Shown in pieces: positions 17,143-25,711 of a DNA stretch of 64,000 nucleotides (its first letter is position 1; each line of letters opens with the position of its first letter). This DNA comes from Bacteroidales bacterium UBA4772 (GTDB taxonomy: Bacteria; Bacteroidota; Bacteroidia; Bacteroidales; VadinHA17): assembly GCA_002403305.1 (NCBI GenBank), contig DHHM01000020.1, positions 84,875-148,874 on the forward strand, given 5' to 3'. The position numbers and the translations under genes are program-made. Below the pieces are notes generated by a model. That model was not told the origin of the DNA. It made no database searches and was given only the letters and a program-made list of their open reading frames with translations.

Positions 17143-18183
17143 CTAGGGCTCAAACACCATCTCGCTCTGCTCGCCAATCACATCCTCCCGGATGAACCGC
17201 AGGCTGAGAAGCAACTCCTTCGTCTCCTCCACATCCAACCGCTGTGTGTTATGCGAGGTATACTCTTCAACCTGCGAGACAGCTTCAGTGCCCTCCGTGA
17301 AGTACTTGTTGTAGTTCAGATCACGTGTGTCGGCCGGGATCCTGAAGAAATCTCCCAGGTCCTCCGCCTTCACCATCTCCTCGCGGTTAACCAGAGTCTC
17401 AAACAGCTTCTCACCGTGCCGCGAACCAATGACCCTGATCTCAGATGAAGACTTGTATAACTCCTTAATTGCCAACGCCAAACTCTCAATTGTCGTTGCG
17501 GGCGACTTTTTAACAAAAATATCCCCGTTCTCCCCGTGCTCAAACGCAAACAGAACCAGATCCACGGCACTCTCGAGGCTCATCATGAACCTGGTCATGT
17601 TGGGATCGGTCACGGTCAACGGCTGGTTGTGCTTCATCTGGTTGACAAAAAGCGGAATAACCGATCCACGCGAGGCCATCACGTTCCCGTACCTTGTGCC
17701 GCAGAAGACGGTACCGCTGCCATTAAGATTGCGCGACTTTGCAACCATCACCTTCTCGCTCAGCGCCTTGGTCATACCCATCGCATTGATAGGATAGACA
17801 GCCTTGTCAGTGCTCAGCACTATCACCCTCTTTACACTGTGAAACTCGGCGGAATCGAGCACATTCTCGCAGCCCAGCACATTCGTCCTGACAGCCTCTG
17901 CCGGGAAGAACTCGCACGAGGGCACCTGCTTCAGCGCTGCGGCATGGAAGACATAATCGACGCCCTTCATGGCGGTGTCAATGCTTCGCCTGTTGCGCAC
18001 GTCGCCAATGAAATATTTTATCTTCGGATTCCTGTAGAACTGCCGCATGTCGTCCTGCTTCTTCTCATCGCGACTGAATATCCTGATCTCCCTGATATCC
18101 GTATCGAGAAAGCGTCGCAGGACTGCATTGCCAAAAGAACCGGTTCCCCCGGTAATCAGTAAACATTTTCCGTTAAAGTCCAT
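17143..18183 (-). CDS. capE: UDP-GlcNAc 4,6-dehydratase/5-epimerase, inverting (CapE/FnlA)
   Basis: 346 residues of the polysaccharide biosynthesis SDR family: GGTGSFGNAVLRRFL NADP loop (residues 11-25), FSRDEKKQDDMRQ, GDVRNR, HAAALKQVPSCEFFP, STDKAVYPINAMGMTKALSE, CGTRYGNVMASRGSVIPLF. The Met-x-x-x-Lys in place of Tyr-x-x-x-Lys is normal for this family. It performs C4 oxidation, 5,6-dehydration and C5 epimerisation of UDP-GlcNAc, the first step to UDP-L-FucNAc. It is the first gene of the capEFG run; the upstream region on the - strand holds gene debris rather than another EPS gene, so this trio has its own promoter within about 60 bases of the start. Confidence 0.9.
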   Translation of the reverse strand: MDFNGKCLLITGGTGSFGNAVLRRFLDTDIREIRIFSRDEKKQDDMRQFYRNPKIKYFIGDVRNRRSIDTAMKGVDYVFHAAALKQVPSCEFFPAEAVRTNVLGCENVLDSAEFHSVKRVIVLSTDKAVYPINAMGMTKALSEKVMVAKSRNLNGSGTVFCGTRYGNVMASRGSVIPLFVNQMKHNQPLTVTDPNMTRFMMSLESAVDLVLFAFEHGENGDIFVKKSPATTIESLALAIKELYKSSSEIRVIGSRHGEKLFETLVNREEMVKAEDLGDFFRIPADTRDLNYNKYFTEGTEAVSQVEEYTSHNTQRLDVEETKELLLSLRFIREDVIGEQSEMVFEP

Positions 18184-18244
18184 GATATAATTTTGAAATG
18201 GGAACGCGTAAAAACTTGAGATATGATGCAGGGACTCAAGCTTG

Positions 18245-18325
18245 TTACACCGTTTTCTGTTTTGTCTTGAATTTCCCGTTCGTGCTCTTGTATTCGGGAA
18301 TGAGGTCCTTCATGACCTGAACCAC
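18245..18325 (-). pseudogene. 3'-terminal scrap of a CapD/FlaA1-like nucleotide-sugar dehydratase
   Basis: A short - strand frame encodes V-V-Q-V then MKDLIPEYKSTNGKFK and ends at a TAA at 18245-18247. Its sequence resembles the extreme C-terminus of CapD/PglF-type dehydratases (family pattern M-K-E-I-V-P-E-[FY]-x-S-x-N-[GS]-x-[FY]). A stop codon lies directly upstream in frame and the rest of the gene is absent. Read as the remains of a nucleotide-sugar dehydratase that once ended here. Based on recognition of a short segment only. Confidence 0.4.
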
Positions 18326-18425
18326 CTACTCCTCAGAATAGGTTTAGAGATCCTTCAGCAGCCTGTCAATCCGCAAGAGCTTGATCGGCTCCTGTCCCAG
18401 GATATCCCCCAGCGCGACGCGCCTG

Positions 18426-18503
18426 AACTACGACTCCACAAACCTCGTTTACCAGGAGGGATGCCTGCGATGCAACGACTGCGGAGCATCGAAGTGCAGT
18501 TGA
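18426..18503 (+). pseudogene. 3'-terminal scrap of a B12-dependent ribonucleotide reductase (NrdJ)
   Basis: The + strand frame reads NYDSTNLVYQEGCLRCND then CGASKCS and a TGA stop at 18501-18503. The pattern E-G-C-L-x-C-x-x-C-G-x-S-K-C with a near-terminal redox cysteine pair is the C-terminal zinc/thiol domain of vitamin B12-dependent ribonucleotide reductases. Upstream in frame (18360-18425) only a degraded version of the domain (including GSCPRIS) can be read, without the rest of the enzyme. It is therefore a gene fragment left by rearrangement, on the strand opposite to the dehydratase scrap at 18245. Confidence 0.55.
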
Positions 18504-18915
18504 TTCAGTCCCTCGCGTTGCCGTCCGGGCGTGCTTGCGCCCCGTCAGTCCCAGTCGCGTTCCTTTGTAATAAGTTATAATTGAGTGATTTGCAGAATAT
18601 TTGCAGTCAAAATTCTCAGCCAATTATTTAACAAAAGATGCCTGGTCGGACAAGGCAATGCACAAAAATTTTCAAATGTGAAATTACACAAAAGAAACGG
18701 CAGTCTCAAGCCGTCAGTATGACGGGGTGGCAATTAAATCGGTGGACCTACAACCTGTTACCCTCACTCTTCTTCCGCTCATCCAGGCAATTGATACCTT
18801 AACATGCCGGAAACGTCATTTAATCAAAACCCTCTGGCTTTTGACGAAAAGCCTCAGAATTTTGATGGAAAATCGAAAACGCAGCATCGCGGTTCAAGGT
18901 CTGTTATTTTAATCT
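18504..18915. other. Intergenic region with no intact gene
   Basis: About 410 bases between the nrdJ scrap and the promoter of the beta-helix gene. It starts GC-rich (18504-18560) and becomes AT-rich. I see an inverted repeat at 18836-18853 (GGCTTTT, 4-nt loop GACG, AAAAGCC), which contains a TTTGACGAA core, but no ORF or RNA gene that I can support. Confidence 0.4.
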
Positions 18916-18923
18916 TATATTTG
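18916..18923 (+). promoter_or_regulatory. Bacteroidota -7 box (TATATTTG) before the beta-helix gene
   Basis: Exact match to the TAnnTTTG consensus of the Bacteroidota housekeeping sigma factor, 93 bases before the ATG at 19016. A start site about 7 bases downstream would put the three 21-bp-spaced repeats into the 5' leader. Confidence 0.4.
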
Positions 18924-18950
18924 GAGTCCGATTTGTGCAACAAATTGGGC

Positions 18951-19000
18951 CATTCGTCGTATAAACCGTAGTGTTAGTCAAAGAAAAAGTGCCATTCGTC
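18951..19000 (+). promoter_or_regulatory. Three direct repeats with 21-bp spacing, LytTR-like site
   Basis: CATTCGTC at 18951-18958, TGTTAGTC at 18972-18979 and CATTCGTC at 18993-19000, each exactly 21 bp apart (two helical turns), with GTCAAAG after the second and third. The last box ends 15 bases before the ATG at 19016. The boxes resemble the AlgR (LytTR family) site CCGTTCGTC, and a 21-bp period of direct repeats is typical of LytTR regulators. The same three-box array lies before the gene at 47637. Confidence 0.65.
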
Positions 19001-19015
19001 AAAGCATACGAGCTT

Positions 19016-21178
19016 ATGAGATATCTTCTTTCACTGTTCTTCCTCCTGATCACCTTATCCGTCTCTGCGCAGACAGTACTGACAATTCAGGGACAGACTT
19101 ATACCAACTCGGACGAGACATGGCTGGGAGTGGTCATACCGCGAAGCTCCCCCACAACATTAACCTTTAAAAACAACTCCATCAGATCGTCTAACCTGTA
19201 CGGTTACATGCTTCAGGCAGGAGATGAAACAGTGGCAGCCAATAACAACAACCTTGACGGTGCCACTATCACCGGCAACAGGTTCACCTGGACGGGTACA
19301 GACATGAAATCGATCACTCACGGACTGTTCACCGGGCATAACATCAACGTCAACATCAAGTACAATTACCTTGATCATGTTCCGATGGGAATCATCCGCA
19401 AGTCGACCACCAACATGGTGAACACCTCGGGCGGCGTTGCGTACAATATTATAAGAAGCACCAATGTCGGTATTGTCGTCAAAGGGATGTCGGGTGTCCA
19501 CATTTACAACAATACGCTTTACCAGGACAGGTCAACATCGGAAACATGGCGTGGACTGATAGACATTTACACCAACCAGGATGTCAACCCTGTATCGATA
19601 TCGCATAACACCAGGATATACAATAACATCTTCTATACAAAGTACGGGACGACCTGCATCAATGTGATAGACATAGAGAGTCTTACCGGCCTTCAGTCGG
19701 ACTACAATATATATTATTGCGAAACCGGATCTCCCAGGTTCAGGGTAGCAGGCAGCCTTAAGACCTTCGAGGAGTGGCAGGCCATGGGATATGACACTCA
19801 CTCCAAAGTCGTCAATCCCAACTTCAGGGATTTTGTCAATTTCGTGCCCGCTGCAAGACTCAATTACGGAACCAACCTCGGGACGGCATGGGCTGTAGGC
19901 CTCTCGGTGAATGCGAAGTGGGGAACAACCGATCCTGAAAAAGCCACCCAGAACGGCACATGGCAGGTTGGCGCAATCATTTATAAGGAGGTGGTTGCAG
20001 AAACCCCACCACCTGCGGTTCCCGTCTATACAGGATCAGTGATCAATGATGCCACCCCGTCACGGATCGAGATATCCTATAACCTTTCCCTGACAAACAT
20101 TATTCCGGCTGCCTCGGCCTTTGCTGTCAGGGTAAATTCTGCTGCCAGATCAGTTACCGGCCTCTCAGTCTCAGGATCCAAAGTGTTGCTGATGCTGGCA
20201 AGTCCTGTTGTCTACGGTGATGCAGTTACCGTTGCCTATTCCAAACCCTCCTCCAATCCTTTGCAGACACCTGAGGGAGGACAGGCGGCATCCTTCACGG
20301 CGCAGACGGTGAACAACAACCGCAGTGCTCCGCCACCAAATCAGCCTCCGGTTATTTCCATTTCCTCCCCTACCAAAAGCGAAGCCTTCGTGGCACCTGC
20401 AACAATCACTATTGATGTAGCCGCTTCCGATGCCGACGGATCAGTCACTAAGGTGGAGTTCTACAACGGAACCGTGAAACTCGGAGAAAGGACTTCCATC
20501 CCTTTTTCGTTTACCTGGAAGGATGTGCCGGAAGGGACCTATAGCATTACTGCAGCAGCTACAGACAACGAAAATTCAAGAACAGTATCGGCAACAGTAT
20601 CGGCGGTTGTTGAAAAGGCTGCTCCGGCGGTTAACCAGCTTCCGGTGGTAGCTATTCTTTCACCCGCACACAATAGCTCTTTTAAAGTACTGGCAGAGGT
20701 CACCCTGACAGTCGAAGCCTCTGACAACGACGGAATCATAGATAAGGTGGAATACTTCAGCGGAGCAGAGAAGATCGGCGAAAGTCTTTCGGCACCGTGG
20801 TCCCTTTCAATCAATTTTGAAGAGGAAGGAACTTACGAAATTACCGCAGCCGCAACTGATAACCGTAATGCAGTAACTGTTTCCGATCCTGTCACAGTGG
20901 TAGTCACCCGCGAACCCCGGCGTTATCCAGACCTCATAAATCTCTTCCCGAACCCCAACAACGGACGATTCTCGGTTGAAATAAACCATGACAGTGAGAT
21001 CGAGCCGACAAATGTCATTATCGTGAACCTCGCAGGAAAGACTGTTTACAGTGACACTATGACACCAGAGGAGACCTCCAGAGATTTTGATCTCACCTCC
21101 ATGGTTCCAGGCAATTATATCCTTTTGATCAGTGGCCGCGACAGGATCCTGACTGCCAAACAGTTCGCAAAATACTGA
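19016..21178 (+). CDS. T9SS-secreted parallel beta-helix protein with two Big_7 Ig-like domains
   Basis: 720 residues from the ATG at 19016 (MRYLLSLFFLLITLSVSAQ, a clean signal peptide); the longer frame from 18971 would translate the repeat boxes. The order is a right-handed beta-helix with many Asn/Ile-rich turns (about 25-310; VHIYNNTLY, KVVNPNFRDF), a linker or Ig-like segment (about 330-430), two Big_7 domains (about 445-540 and 545-640; PPVISISSPTKSEAF, ASDADGSVTKVEFYNG), and a type A T9SS sorting domain (LFPNPNNGRFSVE to the end). The beta-helix part is closely similar to the protein at 49778, and the Big_7 pair plus sorting domain to the one at 47637. Such helices are common in polysaccharide lyases or polymer-binding proteins; no catalytic residues could be assigned. 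Confidence 0.82.
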   Translation: MRYLLSLFFLLITLSVSAQTVLTIQGQTYTNSDETWLGVVIPRSSPTTLTFKNNSIRSSNLYGYMLQAGDETVAANNNNLDGATITGNRFTWTGTDMKSITHGLFTGHNINVNIKYNYLDHVPMGIIRKSTTNMVNTSGGVAYNIIRSTNVGIVVKGMSGVHIYNNTLYQDRSTSETWRGLIDIYTNQDVNPVSISHNTRIYNNIFYTKYGTTCINVIDIESLTGLQSDYNIYYCETGSPRFRVAGSLKTFEEWQAMGYDTHSKVVNPNFRDFVNFVPAARLNYGTNLGTAWAVGLSVNAKWGTTDPEKATQNGTWQVGAIIYKEVVAETPPPAVPVYTGSVINDATPSRIEISYNLSLTNIIPAASAFAVRVNSAARSVTGLSVSGSKVLLMLASPVVYGDAVTVAYSKPSSNPLQTPEGGQAASFTAQTVNNNRSAPPPNQPPVISISSPTKSEAFVAPATITIDVAASDADGSVTKVEFYNGTVKLGERTSIPFSFTWKDVPEGTYSITAAATDNENSRTVSATVSAVVEKAAPAVNQLPVVAILSPAHNSSFKVLAEVTLTVEASDNDGIIDKVEYFSGAEKIGESLSAPWSLSINFEEEGTYEITAAATDNRNAVTVSDPVTVVVTREPRRYPDLINLFPNPNNGRFSVEINHDSEIEPTNVIIVNLAGKTVYSDTMTPEETSRDFDLTSMVPGNYILLISGRDRILTAKQFAKY

Positions 21179-21214
21179 CAGGGTGCGCGCAACATTTCAA
21201 CCTCCCACCATCCC

Positions 21215-21234
21215 ACTCAATTGAATAATTGAGT
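21215..21234. terminator. Stem-loop after the beta-helix gene
   Basis: ACTCAATT, loop GAAT, AATTGAGT: a perfect 8-bp stem 36 bases after the stop. AT-rich and without a following T-run, so only a weak terminator candidate. Confidence 0.3.
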
Positions 21235-21427
21235 CTCTTAGCCTGGAGCAATGCCCACACTTCAGAAAGAAAATGGCTGTGATTATTCACCTTATCTACT
21301 GATAACACTTCAGAATGGGAATAACTGAAATCTGTCCCCCTGCCTGCAGCCCAAACCTCCCCTGAAATTTATGAAACTCCTGACGCCGGCATACGCATCC
21401 GCCCCTCCCTGAAATATTCCAACCCAT

Positions 21428-21457
21428 CCGTTAGTCTGCTGTTTTTGTGTTTTCGTC
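21428..21457 (+). promoter_or_regulatory. Two-box LytTR-like site before the FISUMP lipoprotein genes
   Basis: CCGTTAGTC (21428-21436) and TTTTCGTC (21450-21457, followed by AAA) are exactly 21 bp apart, measured between the GTC cores. They end 30 bp upstream of the -7 box at 21488, an ordinary activator position. The boxes match the arrays at 18951 and 47571 in core and spacing. Confidence 0.45.
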
Positions 21458-21487
21458 AAAATAAATGTGTGTAATCACAATCTAATC

Positions 21488-21495
21488 TAATTTTG
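21488..21495 (+). promoter_or_regulatory. Bacteroidota -7 box (TAATTTTG)
   Basis: Exact TAnnTTTG match 108 bases before the ATG at 21603. Transcription would start near 21502 and leave a leader of about 100 nt. Confidence 0.45.
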
Positions 21496-21602
21496 CAACG
21501 TTAAACCGTCACTAACCTTCTAATAGCTTCGTAAGATTGATTAACATTGAGTTAAGTTTTTAATATTTATAATAATCGGCCTGTAACTGTCAACATAACA
21601 AT

Positions 21603-22904
21603 ATGATATCGAAATATACAAGAACTCCCCACAGGATCATTTTTATTGCAGTCGCCGTATTGGTATTGTCACTCAACAGCTGCAAAAAAGACCCGACAAT
21701 TCCTGTGCTGACCACAGACTCCGCAACAGATATTACCATTTACTCCGCCACTTTGGGAGGAGACATCACATCTGATGGCGGTGCAGCGGTCACCTTACGC
21801 GGCATTTGCTGGGGAACTGATGACAATCCCACTGCAGAAGGCGATCATATGGAGGCAGGTGCCGGTACGGGGAAGTTCTCATGTCTTGTTGAAGGTCTGG
21901 ACCCCAACACAATATATCACGTCAGGGCTTATGCCCAAAACAGTGTCGGCATAGCTTACGGCAACGAGGTTGTATTTGCTACCGGTATTGCTGCGCCTGT
22001 AATAACTACAGCCCAGGTTTCAACAATTACTGCGACAAGTGCAGTATCCGGCGGAGTAATAACCTATGACGGCGGAGCACAGATAACTGAGTCGGGTATA
22101 TGCTGGAGCACAACCCCTCAGCCTGACCTTGACGACTCTTTTGTGCTCAACGGAACAGGGACGAACACATTCTCCAGCACACTGACAAACCTCTCTTCTG
22201 GCACAAAGTACTATGTAAGGGCATATGTAAAGAACAGCGAATGGACGGTTTACGGTGCAGAGATGACATTTATCACAAAGGTGGCTGACATCGAAGGCAA
22301 CCTTTACAGCACAGTTATCATTGGATCACAGGTCTGGATGGCAGAGAACCTCAGGGTAACAAAATTCAATGATAATACATCCATACCGAACGTGACAGAT
22401 AATACTGAATGGTCAACCCTCACTGAAGCTGCTTATTGTTGGTACAATAACGATATATCGAACAAGCCAACTCTTGGGGCCTTATATAGTTGGTACACAA
22501 TAGCTGAAGGCAATTTATGTCCCTCAGGATGGCATGTCCCGGCAGATTCTGAATACAATGCATTAGAAATATTCCTTGGAATTAACCCGGATTCTGTTAA
22601 TATCTGGGGATGGAGGGGAACAGATCAGGGAAGACAGATGAAGAGTACTGCAGGCTGGGAAGACGGAGGTAATGGCACCAACTCAAGTGGCTTTAATGGA
22701 CTTGCTGGTGGATACCGGCAGGGTACTTACGGTGATTTTTACGCTCTTGGCCTTCTTACATACTGGTGGACTGCAACTGACGATAGTGCCAACGACAAGC
22801 CTGACGTTGCCTGGTACAGAAGACTTGATGGCATCTATAATGACATTTATAAGGCCACAACCTTAAAAAAAGGGGGAAAATATATCAGGTGTATAAAGGA
22901 TTAA
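21603..22904 (+). CDS. FISUMP-domain surface lipoprotein
   Basis: 433 residues. The lipoprotein signal ends at LSLNSC (Cys near residue 27, followed by KKDP). Two fibronectin-III-like modules (about 35-125 and 130-225) share the pattern S-A-x-x-G-G-x-I-x-x-D-G-G...ITESGICW and Y-Y-V-R-A-Y-x-x-N. A C-terminal FISUMP domain (Fibrobacter succinogenes major paralogous domain; about 230-433) has GSQVWMAENLRVTKFND, YCWYNND, GALYSWY, CPSGWHVP and KYIRCIKD. The domain is widespread on Bacteroidota surfaces but its function is not known; carbohydrate or peptide binding is the usual guess. A close paralogue follows 96 bases downstream. Confidence 0.85.
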   Translation: MISKYTRTPHRIIFIAVAVLVLSLNSCKKDPTIPVLTTDSATDITIYSATLGGDITSDGGAAVTLRGICWGTDDNPTAEGDHMEAGAGTGKFSCLVEGLDPNTIYHVRAYAQNSVGIAYGNEVVFATGIAAPVITTAQVSTITATSAVSGGVITYDGGAQITESGICWSTTPQPDLDDSFVLNGTGTNTFSSTLTNLSSGTKYYVRAYVKNSEWTVYGAEMTFITKVADIEGNLYSTVIIGSQVWMAENLRVTKFNDNTSIPNVTDNTEWSTLTEAAYCWYNNDISNKPTLGALYSWYTIAEGNLCPSGWHVPADSEYNALEIFLGINPDSVNIWGWRGTDQGRQMKSTAGWEDGGNGTNSSGFNGLAGGYRQGTYGDFYALGLLTYWWTATDDSANDKPDVAWYRRLDGIYNDIYKATTLKKGGKYIRCIKD

Positions 22905-23000
22905 ATATAAATTGAAGATAGATAGAGCAACAAATAAGCATTTTTGCAGTATAAATAAACAGAAGTATTTTACGAATATGTCTAACAATAAATTAATATC

Positions 23001-24293
23001 ATGAAAAAAGGATCTTATCTTTTAACTTTAGTTTGTCTGGTTCCTTTAATCTTTATGGTAAGTGGTTGTAAAAAGGCTACCGTACCGGAGATTTCTACAG
23101 TTGAAGTTACCCAGATAACGCTAAACTCAGCAGTATCAGGTGGAACAATCACCTCAGATGGTGGTGAAGACATCACAGAAAAAGGTATCTGCTGGAGTAC
23201 TACAGCAAGCCCTACCATCGCTGATTCAAAAACCAGTGACGGTAAAGGCTCAGCAAACTTTGCAAGTAATATGGTCGGACTCGTCGAAGGAACATCTTAC
23301 TACGTGCGTGCCTATGCAACCAACAGTGTCGGAACTGCTTACGGTAATGAATTGACCTTTACAACTAACCAGGTCACAGGGGCTGTTCTGTCAACAACCG
23401 AGGCAATCAATCTCACATCAACAACGGCCACAGCAGGTGGCAATATAACTGATGCAGGAGGTGGTGCCATAAGTGCAAGGGGTGTTTGCTGGAGCACAAC
23501 TCAGAATCCAACGACTGCTAACAACAAAACTGTTAACGGCACAGGAGATGGTGTTTTCACCAGTACATTAACTGGATTGACCGATGGGACAACCTACTAT
23601 TACAGAGCCTATGCAACAAACAGCACTGGAACTACTTATGGTGAGCAGTATTCTTTCATCACACCTGTGACTGATATAGAAGGTAACCTTTACAAAACAG
23701 TTGTGATTGGCACCCAGATATGGATGGCTGAGAATCTGAAAACAACCAAATACAATGATGATACTTCAATCCCAGAGGTGACTGACAATACCGAATGGGT
23801 AGCTGCCACTGCAGGCGCATATTGCTGGTACAACAATGATGCAGATTACTATAAACCAATATATGGAGGTTTGTATAACTGGTTTGCGGCCAAGACAGGT
23901 AAATTATGTCCCACAGGCTGGCACGTGCCAACTGATGCAGAATTTAACACTCTTGAACTCTTCCTCGGATTGAATCCAGATTCAGTAGATGTATGGGGCT
24001 GGCGCGGTACAGACCATGGAAAACAGATGAAGAATTCAACTGGATGGAGTGCTGATCAAAATGGCACCAACACCAGTGGTTTTGCCGCACTCCCCGGAGG
24101 CTATCGTAACAATACCTCTGGCGCTTTCAATGGTCTGGATATTATAGGTTACTGGTGGAGCTCAAGTGATGATGCCACCAATGGGAAGCCAGAAGTTGGA
24201 TGGTACAGGCGTTTGGAAGGAATCTATAATGATGTGTACAAAGCTTCTACCTTAAAACCCGCAGGTAAATCTATTAGGTGTATTAAAGACTAA
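23001..24293 (+). CDS. FISUMP-domain surface lipoprotein, paralogue of the preceding gene
   Basis: 430 residues, same architecture as its neighbour: lipoprotein signal ending at VSGC (Cys near 23, followed by KKAT), two fibronectin-like modules, and the C-terminal FISUMP domain (GTQIWMAENLKTTKYND, GGLYNWFAAKTGKLCPTGWHVP, SIRCIKD). The two C-terminal domains are alike over most of their length, while the N-terminal modules differ more, so this is a tandem duplication followed by divergence. A strong hairpin 27 bases after the stop ends the unit. The first gene has its own promoter; for this one I found no clear separate promoter in the 96-base gap. Confidence 0.85.
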   Translation: MKKGSYLLTLVCLVPLIFMVSGCKKATVPEISTVEVTQITLNSAVSGGTITSDGGEDITEKGICWSTTASPTIADSKTSDGKGSANFASNMVGLVEGTSYYVRAYATNSVGTAYGNELTFTTNQVTGAVLSTTEAINLTSTTATAGGNITDAGGGAISARGVCWSTTQNPTTANNKTVNGTGDGVFTSTLTGLTDGTTYYYRAYATNSTGTTYGEQYSFITPVTDIEGNLYKTVVIGTQIWMAENLKTTKYNDDTSIPEVTDNTEWVAATAGAYCWYNNDADYYKPIYGGLYNWFAAKTGKLCPTGWHVPTDAEFNTLELFLGLNPDSVDVWGWRGTDHGKQMKNSTGWSADQNGTNTSGFAALPGGYRNNTSGAFNGLDIIGYWWSSSDDATNGKPEVGWYRRLEGIYNDVYKASTLKPAGKSIRCIKD

Positions 24294-24320
24294 TAAAAGC
24301 ACTGATCATATCGAGTAGGA

Positions 24321-24356
24321 GGAAAATGAAATAGGTTTCCTCCTATTTCATTTTCC
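24321..24356. terminator. Strong terminator hairpin after the FISUMP genes
   Basis: Bases 24321-24335 (GGAAAATGAAATAGG) pair perfectly with 24342-24356 across a 6-nt loop; the right arm ends TTCATTTTCC. 15-bp stem, 27 bases after the stop codon. Confidence 0.65.
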
Positions 24357-24508
24357 GACCTCTCACACCACCGTACGTAGGGTTTGCTGAGAAAGTCGGA
24401 CTATTTTGGCATTAGGTTGATAATCAACGTAATAAGTTAATAACTTTCGATCTGGAAATTAGCAAAAATGCAAGTAAAAACATAGATTGCCTTCATAAAG
24501 CTTGCATT

Positions 24509-25072
24509 ATGGTACGGTATATTTCAGAGAAACAATTGACAATTGAAGAATTCAAGACCCCCTTTCGGGCAAACCTGTCCACCGAAAACCGCCGGGTTAA
24601 ACTGACCCGGGTTGTACCCTGGGATAAGTTCGCCAGTATATATATGTCATTGATGAGCAGTGATTTAGGTCGTCCCGGAGTTTCTCCGCGCACAGTACTT
24701 GGGGCATTGATAATCAAACATTTGGAGAAGCTGGATGACAGGGGTGTTATACAGGCCATTCAGGAAAACTTGTATATGCAGTATTTTGTAGGGTTGAAGG
24801 AGTTCAAAGTTGATCCGGTATTTGATCCCTCACTATTTGTTGAGATACGGAAAAGAGTTGGACACAAGCAATTTGATACTCTGAGTGCGGACTTAATCCG
24901 GACAGTTAAAGGCAAGAAGGATGGTTCACATAATAAGAAGCATAAGAAGGAAGGTTCGGATGAACCGTCAAACAAAGGGAAGCTTCAGGCAGATGCCACG
25001 GGAGCCGACCAATACATTACCTACCCGACCGATAACGGGATATTGAACGAGAGCAGTGTTTTGGCCCCTTAA
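24509..25072 (+). pseudogene. IS1182-family transposase, N-terminal fragment
   Basis: 187 codons. The N-terminal IS1182 domain is clear (RVVPWDKFASIYMSLM, RPGVSPRTVLGALIIKHLE, YMQYFVGLKEF, DPSLFVEIRKRVG), and the first catalytic Asp sits in QADATGADQYITYPTD. Homology ends at about NGILNES (near base 25050); the last residues (SVLAP) come from the inserted IS3 fragment. Confidence 0.8.
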
Positions 25073-25110
25073 TTCATCGGACGAAATTATAGACAGAAAT
25101 CTGTAATTTT

Positions 25111-25260
25111 ATGATGATGAACAAGAGAACATTTACCAAAGAAGAGAAGCTGCGTATCATTAAAGAAGCCAGTGAACAAGGAGTAAAAGTCATTCTTGAG
25201 AAGTATGACTTGTATCCTGCTACTTATTATTTCTGGAAAAGCAAGCTGGAAGAAGTGTGA
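25111..25260 (+). pseudogene. IS3-family transposase OrfA, truncated
   Basis: 49 codons starting ATGATGATGAAC: MMMNKRTFTKEEKLRII, the helix-turn-helix segment KEASEQGVKVILEKY, then YPATYYFWKSKLEEV. This is the start of a typical IS3 OrfA, which would normally run on to about 90-100 residues with a leucine zipper. It stops where IS1182 sequence resumes, and the OrfB part is absent. It therefore marks an IS3 insertion that was later mostly deleted. Confidence 0.65.
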
Positions 25261-25711
25261 GGGACTGATCGACAAGTTATACCATCACTCCGGAAGCCAG
25301 GGCGTCAAGCCCGGAACCTATAGGCGTACAATGGATAAGGACTGGCTTGATTACTCGAAGAAAAAGAAGAAGACTGAAGCCACTCACCGCAAGATGACAC
25401 GTAAGCTTTTAGAGAGTGTGAGACGTGATATTAATCATATAGAAGGCAAATTCGGACAGGGTAAAAACGGATACGCACTGAATCAAATACGAGCCAGACT
25501 CAAAGAGACCTCTGAGAGCCGGGTCGCATGTATATTCTTTGTGATGAACCTCATACATCTTGAGGCTAATCATTTTTGGGGCTCTTTCTATAAATGGATT
25601 ATTTCTCTGGTTGAAGGTTGTGTATTGGATAAAGCCCGTATGGGACATTTATTTTACATCAGGATCAGCAACCAAAGTAGAAATCTCAGGTTGCTTTATT
25701 GCTTAACTTGA
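25256..25711 (+). pseudogene. IS1182-family transposase, C-terminal fragment
   Basis: Resumes in the same frame as the N-terminal fragment with CEGLIDKLYHHSGSQ and continues through KPGTYRRTMDKDWLDY to the end of the protein. The catalytic Glu region EGKFGQGKNGYALNQI is present, followed by TSESRVACIFFVMNL. It joins directly to DINHI, so the central stretch with the second catalytic Asp has been deleted. The gene also lacks a start of its own. Confidence 0.75.

Noticed and set aside
17536..18162. Long + strand frame opposite capE (about 208 codons)
   Set aside because: It is His/Leu-rich shadow coding on the antisense of a clear SDR gene; other long antisense frames (51424-52482, 52573-53310, 55554-56246) were dropped for the same reason.
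18242..18580. 112-codon + strand frame over the gene debris
   Set aside because: The recognisable NrdJ ending is in a different frame and this frame matches nothing I know.
18971..19015. In-frame extension giving an earlier start of the 19016 gene
   Set aside because: It would translate the 21-bp repeat boxes and put 15 non-signal residues before a clean signal peptide; the same is true of the extension at 47595-47636.
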